A DNA stretch of 12,746 nucleotides from CAKSQF01 sp964569225 (GTDB lineage: Bacteria; Bacillota; Clostridia; Oscillospirales; CAG-272), in the NCBI GenBank assembly GCA_964569225.1, contig CAZMTU010000072.1, positions 1 to 12,746 of the forward strand. Direction: 5' to 3'. Below, one piece after another: positions 6,464-12,745 of the stretch; position 1 is the stretch's first letter, and the number at the start of each line of letters is the position of its first letter. The notes beneath the pieces were generated by a model, which worked only from the letters and a program-made list of their open reading frames with translations, was not told the origin of the DNA and searched no databases. Position numbers and translations under genes: made by a program.

Positions 6464-6485
6464 TCTGCGGAGAGGTTGTTTTTTT
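6461..6485 (+). terminator. Short terminator-like hairpin with T run in the rpmG leader
   Basis: ACCTCT-GCGG-AGAGGT forms a 6-bp stem with a 4-base loop, followed by TGTTTTTTT. It coincides with the predicted start of the rpmG transcript. It may stop read-through from the upstream NERD-like gene or act as an early attenuator. The stem is short, so its efficiency is uncertain. Confidence 0.5.
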
Positions 6486-6576
6486 GCGCGCCTGTGGAGA
6501 AACTTTTTCTGTTCCGTTTGAGGGAGGTAAACGAAGAAGAAGCTTTGCTTTTTCTAATTTTTTAGGAGGTGCCGAG

Positions 6577-6726
6577 TTGAGAGTCAAGATCACGATGGTT
6601 TGCAGCGAATGTAAACAGAGAAACTACAATACCAAGAAAAACAAGAAGAACGATCCGGACAGACTTGAAATGAACAAGTATTGCCGTTTCTGCAGAAAGC
6701 ATACCCTGCACAAAGAATCCAAATAA
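6577..6726 (+). CDS. rpmG: 50S ribosomal protein L33
   Basis: A 49-residue ribosomal protein of the large subunit (near the E site), full length for the family. It begins (M)-R-V-K-I-T-M-V-C-S-E-C and has a second C-x-x-C in Y-C-R-F-C-R-K-H, so it is the zinc-binding (four-cysteine) form. The start is TTG at 6577: TAGGAGGT lies 7 bases upstream and the protein aligns from that codon. The longer open frame back to 6445 would run through the promoter and the leader hairpin and is rejected. It is first in the rpmG-secE-nusG cluster, the common Firmicutes arrangement. secE begins 11 bases after the stop. Confidence 0.95.
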   Translation: MRVKITMVCSECKQRNYNTKKNKKNDPDRLEMNKYCRFCRKHTLHKESK

Positions 6727-6737
6727 GGAGGGGCATT

Positions 6738-7019
6738 ATGGCAGAAGAAAAAGATCGGGGGTCCGCTGCTGCGGAGCCTGCTAAAACAAACAAAGACAAG
6801 CCCCAAACCAAAAAGGAAAAGAAACAGAAGTCCCATAAGGTACGCGGCTTTTTTAAGGATTTGAAGGCGGAAACCAAAAAAATCACTTGGTATTCCAAAA
6901 TGGATACCTTGAAAAGCTCTGGCATTGTCATCGCGGCGATTGTAATTTTCACTGTGGTGATAGGACTAATCGACTGGGGCTTCGGTTCGCTGATCGCGCT
7001 GTTGGGCAATATTGTCTGA
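6738..7019 (+). CDS. secE: Preprotein translocase subunit SecE
   Basis: A 93-residue single-span component of the SecYEG channel, which clamps SecY at the inner membrane. A Lys/Glu-rich N-terminal tail (1-34) leads to the conserved amphipathic helix R-G-F-F-K-D-L-K-A-E-T-K-K-I-T-W at 36-51, then a membrane helix at about 60-90. The usual W-P-S motif reads W51-Y-S here, a small deviation. The ATG follows AAGGAGGGGC by a few bases and is preferred over an upstream frame that overlaps rpmG. It sits between rpmG and nusG as in most Firmicutes. Confidence 0.94.
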   Translation: MAEEKDRGSAAAEPAKTNKDKPQTKKEKKQKSHKVRGFFKDLKAETKKITWYSKMDTLKSSGIVIAAIVIFTVVIGLIDWGFGSLIALLGNIV

Positions 7020-7029
7020 ACAGAAGTCA

Positions 7030-7117
7030 TGAAGGAACAGCTCCTTCAAACTGAAGTTTTTGCCCTGACGGTCGGTGCGACTGTTCTTCCGGTATTGCGG
7101 TACCGGAGCGGCAAAAA
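7030..7117 (+). other. Structured region between secE and nusG
   Basis: The gap of 131 bases folds readily. Hairpin 1 is TGAAGGA-ACAGC-TCCTTCA (7030-7048). An outer stem, TTTTTGCC (7057-7064) with GGCAAAAA (7110-7117), would enclose GTCG-GTG-CGAC (7071-7081) and CCGGTA-TTGCGG-TACCGG (7089-7106). No clear promoter was found. It may be a processing site, a partial attenuator or a ligand-responsive leader for nusG. Function inferred from complementarity only. Confidence 0.45.
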
Positions 7118-7150
7118 AATTCCATCAGCGAGAAAGGTGAGGTCAGAATT

Positions 7151-7693
7151 ATGGATCTGAATCAGTATGCGGAGGGAATCCGCTGGTATGTCGTTCACAC
7201 CTATTCCGGTTATGAAAATAAGGTAAAGACCAATTTGGAAAAAATCGTGGAAAACAGATCGCTTCAGGATTTGATTTACGATATCCGAATTCCTACCGAA
7301 ACCGTAACCGAGGGCGAGGGCGGCGACCGTAAGGAAGTGGAAGTCAAGCTTTTTCCCAGTTATGTGCTGGTTAAAATGATCATGAACGATAAATCGTGGC
7401 ATGTAATCCGGAATATTACAGGCGTTACCGGATTTGTGGGTCCCGGCAGTGAGCCGACGCCTCTTTCAGATGAAGAAGTTGCGGCGCTGGGCGTAGAGCA
7501 TGCCGGACTTTCACTGCTGGAATTTAGCGTTGGCGATCAGGTTCGGATCAAATCAGGCGCAATGGCAGGCTTTGTCGGACGGGTGGACGAGATCTCGGAA
7601 GACAGCAAAAAAGTCAAAGTTATGGCGTCTATGTTCGGCAGAGAAACGCCTGTCGAATTGGATGCAGCCGATGTTGAGCTGCTCAAACTATAA
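7151..7693 (+). CDS. nusG: Transcription termination/antitermination factor NusG
   Basis: 180 residues, standard size. The N-terminal NGN domain shows W-Y-V-V-H-T-Y-S-G-Y-E-N-K-V and L-F-P-S-Y-V-L-V-K-M, then T-G-V-T-G-F-V-G. The C-terminal KOW domain (about residues 124-178) has G-D-Q-V-R-I-K-S-G-A-M-A-G-F-V-G and ends S-M-F-G-R-E-T-P-V-E-L-D. NusG binds RNA polymerase and affects pausing, termination and coupling to ribosomes. The ribosome binding site (AAGGTGAGG, about 11 bases upstream) is weaker than its neighbours' and lies downstream of a folded intercistronic region, so translation may be tuned. rplK follows after 142 bases. Confidence 0.96.
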   Translation: MDLNQYAEGIRWYVVHTYSGYENKVKTNLEKIVENRSLQDLIYDIRIPTETVTEGEGGDRKEVEVKLFPSYVLVKMIMNDKSWHVIRNITGVTGFVGPGSEPTPLSDEEVAALGVEHAGLSLLEFSVGDQVRIKSGAMAGFVGRVDEISEDSKKVKVMASMFGRETPVELDAADVELLKL

Positions 7694-7707
7694 AAGTTAT
7701 TTGTTTT

Positions 7708-7769
7708 CTGCGAATGGCTGATACAGCAGTTTGCTGTCAGCCGCAGACGCGCCCCGCGTTCGGCGGCGC
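7708..7769 (+). other. Two strong hairpins in the nusG-rplK gap
   Basis: Hairpin A (7708-7746) pairs CTGC with GCAG, GGCTGA with TCAGCC and CAGCA with TGCTG, with small bulges on the 5' side and a GTT loop. Hairpin B (7749-7769) is GC rich: GCGCC-CCG around a CGTT loop with CGG-C-GGCGC. Neither is followed by a T run, so they are not intrinsic terminators. They precede the L1-site mimic and may be RNase processing points or part of the rplK leader fold. Confidence 0.6.
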
Positions 7770-7773
7770 AATT

Positions 7774-7818
7774 TGTGGGAGAGGGTAAATTTTGCATGCT
7801 CTCGCGTCAAGAACCACA
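7774..7818 (+). promoter_or_regulatory. L1-binding leader element mimicking the 23S rRNA L1 stalk
   Basis: TGTGG (7774-7778) pairs with CCACA (7814-7818), and GAGAG (7779-7783) pairs with CTCTC (7799-7803). The 10 unpaired bases GCGTCAAGAA lie on the 3' side only. This matches the layout of 23S rRNA helices 76-77 (GGTGGGAG on one side, then CCTTGAAATACCACC), the binding site of protein L1. The rplK ribosome binding site starts 3 bases later. In known systems L1 represses rplK-rplA by binding such a leader; the same feedback is inferred here. Confidence 0.78.
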
Positions 7819-7835
7819 TCGGAGGTGTATTTTTT

Positions 7836-8261
7836 ATGGCAAAGAAAATTACTGGCTATATTAAGCTTCAACTGCCCGCAGGCAAAGCACTCCCCGGACC
7901 CCCTGTAGGTCCTGCACTGGGTGCGCACAGTGTTTCCATTCCTAACTTTATTAAGGAATTTAACGAAAGAACCAAGGCTCAGATCGGTCTTATCGTTCCT
8001 GTTATTATTACAGTTTACGCTGACCGTTCTTTCACCTTTATCGTCAAGACTCCCCCTGTTCCTGTGCTGATTAAAAAAGCGGCAGGAATCGAGTCCGGCT
8101 CTGCTACGCCTAATAAGACCAAAGTAGCGACCCTGACAATGGCTCAGGTGACTGAGATCGCTACTACTAAGATGCCCGACCTGAATGCCGCTTCTTTGGA
8201 AGCCGCTATCAGCATGGTAAAGGGTACTGCACGCAGCATGGGCGTTACCGTGACTGACTGA
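7836..8261 (+). CDS. rplK: 50S ribosomal protein L11
   Basis: 141 residues, standard length. The N-terminal domain has G-Y-I-K-L-Q-L-P-A-G-K-A, P-P-V-G-P-A-L-G, and D-R-S-F-T-F-I-V-K-T-P-P. The C-terminal rRNA-binding domain has A-A-G-I-E-S-G-S, K-M-P-D-L-N-A and G-T-A-R-S-M-G. L11 forms the GTPase-associated centre with the 1060-region of 23S rRNA and is needed for RelA-type stringent control. The usual G-Q-H-G-V-N-I stretch reads G-A-H-S-V-S-I-P here, a lineage difference. The ATG at 7836 follows CGGAGGTGT and aligns with the family; the earlier open frame is leader sequence. rplA begins 25 bases after the stop. Confidence 0.96.
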   Translation: MAKKITGYIKLQLPAGKALPGPPVGPALGAHSVSIPNFIKEFNERTKAQIGLIVPVIITVYADRSFTFIVKTPPVPVLIKKAAGIESGSATPNKTKVATLTMAQVTEIATTKMPDLNAASLEAAISMVKGTARSMGVTVTD

Positions 8262-8286
8262 GGATAAGGGATAGGAGGAAAGAAGA

Positions 8287-8985
8287 ATGGCTACCAATAG
8301 AGGTAAGAAATATCAGGACAGCGCAAAGCTGGTTGAAAAATCCAAGCTGTACGATCCCGCCGAAGCATTGGGACTTGTTTGTCAGACTGCTAAGGCTAAG
8401 TTCGACGAAACAGTTGAGGCGCATATCAGATTGGGTGTTGACTCCCGTCACGCTGATCAACAGGTCAGAGGCGCCGTTGTTCTGCCTAACGGTACCGGTA
8501 AAAAGGTTCGTGTGTTGGCATTGGTAAAGGCTGACAAGGTTGATGAAGCAACTGCGGCAGGCGCTGATTATGTAGGTGCTGAAGAATATATCGAGAAGAT
8601 CCAGAAAGAAAACTGGTTTGAATTTGATATTATTGTTACTACTCCTAACATGATGGGACAGATCGGCCGTTTGGGTCGTGTGCTGGGTCCGAAAGGTCTG
8701 ATGCCCAACCCCAAGGCCGGTACCGTTACAATGGAAATTGGCAAAGCGGTTACTGAAGCAAAAGCCGGTAAGATTGAATATCGTCTGGACAAGGCAAACA
8801 TTATTCACTGCCCCATCGGCAAGGCTTCCTTTGGCGCAGAGAAGTTGAATGAGAACTTTACTGCCTTGATGACTGCCGTTATCAAAGCAAAGCCTGCTGC
8901 TGCGAAGGGTCAGTATATTAAGAGCTGCGTACTGGCTTCCACTATGGGACCCGGCGTGAAGGTCAATTCCTCGAAGCTCGGCTAA
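8287..8985 (+). CDS. rplA: 50S ribosomal protein L1
   Basis: 232 residues, full length. It has F-D-E-T-V-E-A-H-I-R-L-G-V-D, Q-V-R-G-A-V-V-L-P-N-G-T-G, the conserved L-G-P-K-G-L-M-P-N-P-K-A-G-T-V, and a C-terminal S-T-M-G-P-G-V-K-V. L1 binds the mobile stalk of 23S rRNA, helps tRNA leave the E site, and represses its own operon through leader RNA; a matching leader is seen at 7774-7818. AGGAGG lies 8 bases before the ATG. It ends at an intrinsic terminator, and rplJ-rplL, the usual next genes in Firmicutes, are not present. Confidence 0.97.
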   Translation: MATNRGKKYQDSAKLVEKSKLYDPAEALGLVCQTAKAKFDETVEAHIRLGVDSRHADQQVRGAVVLPNGTGKKVRVLALVKADKVDEATAAGADYVGAEEYIEKIQKENWFEFDIIVTTPNMMGQIGRLGRVLGPKGLMPNPKAGTVTMEIGKAVTEAKAGKIEYRLDKANIIHCPIGKASFGAEKLNENFTALMTAVIKAKPAAAKGQYIKSCVLASTMGPGVKVNSSKLG

Positions 8986-8997
8986 TAGACATCCTGA

Positions 8998-9029
8998 GGG
9001 GCTACCGATGTAGCCCCTTTTCGCTTTTT
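8998..9029 (+). terminator. Intrinsic terminator of the rplK-rplA cluster
   Basis: GGGGCTAC (8998-9005), loop CGAT, GTAGCCCC (9010-9017), followed by TTTTCGCTTTTTA. A perfect 8-bp GC-rich stem with a T-rich tail 12 bases after the rplA stop. The next ~145 bases to the following gene hold no clear promoter or RNA gene. Confidence 0.92.
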
Positions 9030-9175
9030 AATCGATGCGGAAACAGCTTTATGAATGATTGACTTGCTGTAAGTCGGTATGAAAGACAGTAAATGCTGAT
9101 GGCGCAAGGCTGTCGTACCATGAAATTCTCAATGATAATTATGCGGTCTGATTTATGACGAAAGGAGATACTCCG

Positions 9176-10030
9176 ATGGATACCGCTCAATATAAGCTGA
9201 TGGATGCTTTTTTTGTTTGGGGGCTTTGTCTGCTTGTTTTTGGAATAGTGGGCAGTTTGCTTTCAAATCTGATTGGCATATGGGCGTACTTCCTCTGCGA
9301 AGCTCTTTCGGTGGGAGTCGTTCTGCTCGTGGGTCATAGGACCGGAATGAAAAGAACGGTGCTTTTGCGCATAGGGAGTGGAACGGGAAAGCGCGGACTG
9401 AGCATTACCGCAGGCAGCGCGTTGATTTGGGCAGGCTGCCTGTTGGCTGCTATTCCGTTTTTCCTCTTTTCGCATCTTTTGGTGCCGAATTTTGCAGTAA
9501 CCTGTTTTCATGTATATCAAGCTGCCTTTTCATCTCATTGGACGGTTATGGGACTGATTTTGCTGATGGCACTATCGGAAACATTGCTTTTTGACGGTTT
9601 TCTCTATCTTCGGGTAAAGGGATTGCGCCGTGAATGGCTGGTTTGGCTGCTGTTAGGTTGTGCGTATGGGCTGTATCATTTGGACCTTTACGTGCTTTTT
9701 CCGCTTGCGCTGGCGGGGATGGGTATTTCATATGTCCGCTCCCGTTCAGGGGGATTGCTGATTCCGTTTATTCTCCGGCTGATTACCGTTACCGCTGCAT
9801 TGGCATATATGCAGGTATCCGATTCTGCTGATGTGCTGACGGGGATTTCCATGGGTGTGCTTCAGGTGGTAGGATTTGCGATGATCTTTCTTGGTGCCGC
9901 AATTCCGTCGGTTGTATTGGGGGCACGTCTGTTCGGTGATTGGAAAAATCGCAGTATGTTTGAGAATTGCATGGTAGTGGCAATTGCAGTGGTGCTCATT
10001 GCTTCAGGCTGCGGTATATCGAGCCTGTAA
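9176..10030 (+). CDS. CPBP-family-like membrane protein, catalytic residues apparently lost
   Basis: 284 residues with about seven or eight membrane helices. The C-terminal half follows the CPBP (CAAX/bacteriocin-processing glutamic endopeptidase) pattern: S-E-T-L-L-F-D-G-F-L at 134-143, G-L-Y-H-L at 165-169, and S-G-G-L-L-I-P-F-I-L-R at 191-201. The active-site E-E-x-x-x-R reads E135-T136-L-L-F-D140, and the final H-x-x-x-N reads R201-L-I-T-V205; only H168 is kept. A non-catalytic homologue is therefore likely. The ATG at 9176 follows AAAGGAG by 9 bases, better than an upstream ATG at 9155. It lies after the rplA terminator; the promoter was not identified. Function unknown. Confidence 0.75.
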   Translation: MDTAQYKLMDAFFVWGLCLLVFGIVGSLLSNLIGIWAYFLCEALSVGVVLLVGHRTGMKRTVLLRIGSGTGKRGLSITAGSALIWAGCLLAAIPFFLFSHLLVPNFAVTCFHVYQAAFSSHWTVMGLILLMALSETLLFDGFLYLRVKGLRREWLVWLLLGCAYGLYHLDLYVLFPLALAGMGISYVRSRSGGLLIPFILRLITVTAALAYMQVSDSADVLTGISMGVLQVVGFAMIFLGAAIPSVVLGARLFGDWKNRSMFENCMVVAIAVVLIASGCGISSL

Positions 10031-10063
10031 AGCGCTTTGAATTGAATATCATATCAAAATTTT

Positions 10064-10105
10064 GGAGGGCTTTGGGGAATCTTTTTAGAAAGGTTCCCTG
10101 ATAAA
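10064..10105 (+). promoter_or_regulatory. Hairpin between a strong Shine-Dalgarno and the pepD start codon
   Basis: GGAGGG (10064-10069) is 36 bases from the ATG, too far for normal use. Between them GGGAATCTTT (10075-10084), loop TTAG, and AAAGGTTCCC (10089-10098) form a 10-bp RNA stem with one U-G pair. Folding it out leaves 10 bases between GGAGGG and ATG. The only nearer candidate, AAAGG (10089-10093), is buried in the stem. This is a candidate hairpin-bridged ribosome binding site. Confidence 0.55.
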
Positions 10106-11563
10106 ATGAAAATGATGGCATATATTACTGAAGGCATGGAGCCTGCCGGAATGCTCCGTTATTTTGAAGAAATCTGTAAAATTCCCCACGGTTCTGGCAA
10201 TGAGCAGGCAATATCTGATTATCTTACTGCTTTCGCCAAGGAACGGGGATTTTTTTGCATACAGGATGAGGCGTTAAACGTGTTCATCCGTAAGGAAGCC
10301 ACTGCGGATTGCGCGGATTTGCCGCCGATTCTGCTTCAAGGCCATATGGACATGGTCTGTGAGAAGAATGCTGATGTGCGGCATGATTTTCTGACTGATC
10401 CGCTGGATATTTATATCGAAGACGGCTGGATGAAGGCAAGAGGAACCACGCTGGGCGGAGATGACGGTGTGGCGGTGGCGCTGATGATGGCGCTGCTGGA
10501 TGATAATTCCATTTCTCATCATACGCTGGAATGCCTGATCACGACCGGCGAAGAAACCAGAATGGTGGGGGCCGATGCCTTTGATTATTCGGTTGTAACC
10601 GCCCGTCGCCTAATCAATCTTGATTCTGAGGATGAAGGGATCGCCACTGCCTCCTGTGCCGGCGGTATGGACCTTTGCTTCACTTATTCTACCGATCGGA
10701 TTCCCTGTCCGGGACGGCCGTTCCGGGTGCAGATCAAAGGGTTGGCAGGCGGACATTCGGGGGCTGACATTCATTTGGGACGGGGAAATGCCAATCGGCT
10801 TATGGGCAGACTGCTGGCGGCAGTGTATGACCGTTACCCCTTCTCTCTGACGGCAATCGGCGGCGGAAATAAGCGTAATGCCATTCCAAGGGAAGCGGTT
10901 GCTGAATTCTTCACTGACTATCCGGAACAGGTGAAGGCGATTCTGCTGGAGGAGGAAGCCAAGCTTAAAAAAGAACTTTCGCCTGCCGACAGTGCGTTTT
11001 GCGTACGGATCGGTAAGGGTGCGCCTTCGGAGGATATGCTCACTTGCAAGGATACCTCGGCCGTTATTAATATGTTGACTATTGTACCTAACGGCGTGAT
11101 CGCGATGTCGCCCTTTTCGGACAATTTTGTGCGGACTTCCTCTAATATCGGAATCGTCACAACTACAAATGAGTCGGTACGGATGGATTTGATGGCGCGC
11201 TCTTCCTGTGACAGTGAGATGGACGCTCTTACAACTGTTTTTCGGCGGTTTGCAAAGCTGATCGGTGCCGAACTTGTCATTGAGGACCGTCATGCGGGAT
11301 GGGATTTTAACCCCGAATCAAAGTTAGCGGCTGATTTTGTGCGAGTGTATAAAGCAACCTTTGGCGCCGGCAGCCAGCCTATGGTGAATGCCATTCACGC
11401 CGGATTGGAATGCGGCATCATTGTGGCGGCACTGAAAGGAGAATGCGACGCGATCTCCATTGGTCCTACTCTGAAAAACATTCATACGCCTGATGAGGCG
11501 TTGGAGCTTGCAAGCTGTGAAAGGCTTTGGAAGCTGGTGCTGAATATGTTGACAGCTCGGTAA
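10106..11563 (+). CDS. pepD: Aminoacyl-histidine dipeptidase (M20 family, PepD type)
   Basis: 485 residues, the usual PepD size. This cytoplasmic zinc dipeptidase family cleaves Xaa-His and similar dipeptides. Metal ligands and catalytic residues are in place: L-Q-G-H80-M-D82-M, the metal-bridging D119 in T-T-L-G-G-D-D-G (the family's usual G-A-D-N-G), and the catalytic E149-E150 pair in T-T-G-E-E. The lid segment is recognisable from G-L-A-G-G-H-S-G-A-D-I-H, and a late H-A-G-L-E-C-G and I-H-T-P-D-E-A-L complete the second metal-binding half. The N-terminus (Y-F-E-E-I-C-K-I-P-H-G-S-G-N-E) is typical, supporting the ATG at 10106. Translation initiation looks unusual (see 10064-10105). It lies 75 bases after the CPBP-like gene, possibly co-transcribed. 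Confidence 0.93.
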   Translation: MKMMAYITEGMEPAGMLRYFEEICKIPHGSGNEQAISDYLTAFAKERGFFCIQDEALNVFIRKEATADCADLPPILLQGHMDMVCEKNADVRHDFLTDPLDIYIEDGWMKARGTTLGGDDGVAVALMMALLDDNSISHHTLECLITTGEETRMVGADAFDYSVVTARRLINLDSEDEGIATASCAGGMDLCFTYSTDRIPCPGRPFRVQIKGLAGGHSGADIHLGRGNANRLMGRLLAAVYDRYPFSLTAIGGGNKRNAIPREAVAEFFTDYPEQVKAILLEEEAKLKKELSPADSAFCVRIGKGAPSEDMLTCKDTSAVINMLTIVPNGVIAMSPFSDNFVRTSSNIGIVTTTNESVRMDLMARSSCDSEMDALTTVFRRFAKLIGAELVIEDRHAGWDFNPESKLAADFVRVYKATFGAGSQPMVNAIHAGLECGIIVAALKGECDAISIGPTLKNIHTPDEALELASCERLWKLVLNMLTAR

Positions 11564-11640
11564 ATACTTGAACTGTAGGCTGTCTAAAGCACAGAAATTT
11601 GTGAATAAAATAGAAATGCCTTTTAATCTTAACGGTCCTC

Positions 11641-11669
11641 TTGACAATCAGAAGAAACTATGATATAAT
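11641..11669 (+). promoter_or_regulatory. Strong promoter of the D-Ala-D-Ala carboxypeptidase gene
   Basis: TTGACA (11641-11646), a 17-base spacer and TATAAT (11664-11669) are perfect consensus, with an extended -10 TG at 11661-11662. Transcription should begin near 11676, inside the palindrome 11671-11697. A promoter this strong usually needs a repressor, which the palindrome fits. Confidence 0.92.
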
Positions 11670-11670
11670 T

Positions 11671-11697
11671 AACCGTACTACTACATGTAGTACGGTT
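11671..11697. promoter_or_regulatory. Palindromic operator at the transcription start (BlaI/MecI-like)
   Basis: AACCGTACTA (11671-11680) and TAGTACGGTT (11688-11697) are perfect 10-bp arms. The centre also holds a perfect 14-bp palindrome, TACTACATGTAGTA (11679-11692). No T run follows, so it is not a terminator. The TACTACA/TGTAGTA halves resemble operators of BlaI/MecI-type repressors, which have TACA/TGTA dyads, though the known operators usually have a 2-base gap at the centre. The repressor gene is not in this window. Confidence 0.65.
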
Positions 11698-11752
11698 GGG
11701 GCGGAATTTCCTATAAAATAAGCAGGAATATTTCGTGTGGAAGGATTGTATT

Positions 11753-12745
11753 ATGGACCAGTATTCCAAAGTGTCGGTTCAGCCGACAGTAAAGTCTGCC
11801 AGAAAAAGGACGGTCAAGGTTCTTATAAGCGTTATTGCCGCGGCGATGGTGCTTGTGGTAATTTGTTTTTTTATTGCTAACGCGTTTGCGCCGAGGGCAG
11901 TGCTGCATGAAGCCGGAGAGGTTGGGTATATTCCCTGCGCGGCGCAGCTGCTGCAATTTTCCGGTATTAAATCCCCCCAATATTTTGTCTATGACGTGGA
12001 TTTAGAAGAATTTGTTGCTTTAAAGGGAGAAAACAGAGTCATTTATCCTGCTTCTACCACTAAATTACTGACCATTCTTTACGCGCTTAGCCTGCTGGAC
12101 CCCAAAACGGAGGTGACGCCGGGAGATGAACTGACGCTGGTAGGTGCAGGTTCCTCTATTGCTTATGTGCGTCAGGAGCATACGCTGACTGTTTCCATGT
12201 TGATTGAAGGAATGCTGCTGCCTTCGGGAAATGACGCCGCCTATGCGTTGGCTGCGGCTGGCGGCTATGTATTGGATCCTTCGGCTGCTGACGGCATCAG
12301 CGCGGTGGCTGCTTTTATGAAGGGAATGGCCAATTATGCCGAGGCGATCGGTCTTTGCGGCAGTCATTTTACTGTTCCGGACGGATTTGCCGGAGAGGAA
12401 CATTATACCACACTGGAGGACATGGCAATCGTGGCTTCATTGGCCTTTAAGAATGATTTGATCATGTCCTATGCTTGTCTGGCAGAGGATGATGTGGTCT
12501 ATGCCAGCGGTCATACCAATCACTGGGTCAACACCAATGTACTGTTAGACCAAGGCAGCTCATATTACGACAGCCGTGTGACAGGACTGAAAACCGGCTC
12601 CGTGGATGGCAGCTACAATTTGATTTGTACGGCTGAAAGCGGAACACACCGCTATATAATCGGTCTGTTCGGCGCGTCCGATAAGGACAGTCGATTTGCC
12701 GACGCCAAACGGATCCTGAATGGATTATTCGGGCAGTTAGTGTGA
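11753..12745 (+). CDS. D-alanyl-D-alanine carboxypeptidase (serine-type, S11 family)
   Basis: 330 residues, complete; the stop ends one base before the window edge. It removes the terminal D-Ala from peptidoglycan stem peptides outside the membrane. All three penicillin-binding motifs are present: S101-T-T-K104 (nucleophile and base), S158-G-N160, and K280-T-G282. One N-terminal membrane helix at about 22-43 follows a basic segment, so the protein is anchored at its N-terminus. The C-terminal beta domain and amphipathic anchor of PBP5/DacF types are missing, making it short and catalytic-domain only. The ATG at 11753 follows GGAAGGA by about 9 bases; an upstream GTG at 11735 is less likely. 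Expression is probably repressor controlled. Confidence 0.93.
   Translation: MDQYSKVSVQPTVKSARKRTVKVLISVIAAAMVLVVICFFIANAFAPRAVLHEAGEVGYIPCAAQLLQFSGIKSPQYFVYDVDLEEFVALKGENRVIYPASTTKLLTILYALSLLDPKTEVTPGDELTLVGAGSSIAYVRQEHTLTVSMLIEGMLLPSGNDAAYALAAAGGYVLDPSAADGISAVAAFMKGMANYAEAIGLCGSHFTVPDGFAGEEHYTTLEDMAIVASLAFKNDLIMSYACLAEDDVVYASGHTNHWVNTNVLLDQGSSYYDSRVTGLKTGSVDGSYNLICTAESGTHRYIIGLFGASDKDSRFADAKRILNGLFGQLV

Noticed and set aside
6445..6576. Longer L33 or a separate small protein read from 6445
   Set aside because: It would start inside the -35/-10 region and run through the leader hairpin. L33 homology starts exactly at the TTG at 6577, which has AGGAGG in front.
7737..8297. 186-residue open frame on the minus strand over rplK
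   Set aside because: It lies opposite a certain ribosomal protein gene, has no ribosome binding site and shows no recognisable domain.
8245..8808. 187-residue open frame on the minus strand over rplA
   Set aside because: A shadow of rplA with no family resemblance and no initiation signal.
9030..9175. Possible promoter from TTGACT near 9057 for the CPBP-like gene
   Set aside because: At 16-18 bases downstream the sequence reads AAAGAC or similar, with no acceptable -10 box.
10610..11293. 227-residue open frame on the minus strand over pepD
   Set aside because: A shadow of a well-supported M20 peptidase; composition is biased to Arg/His/Ser as expected for antisense frames.
11565..11640. 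Terminator after pepD
   Set aside because: Only a 4- to 5-bp CACA/TGTG pairing was found with no T run.
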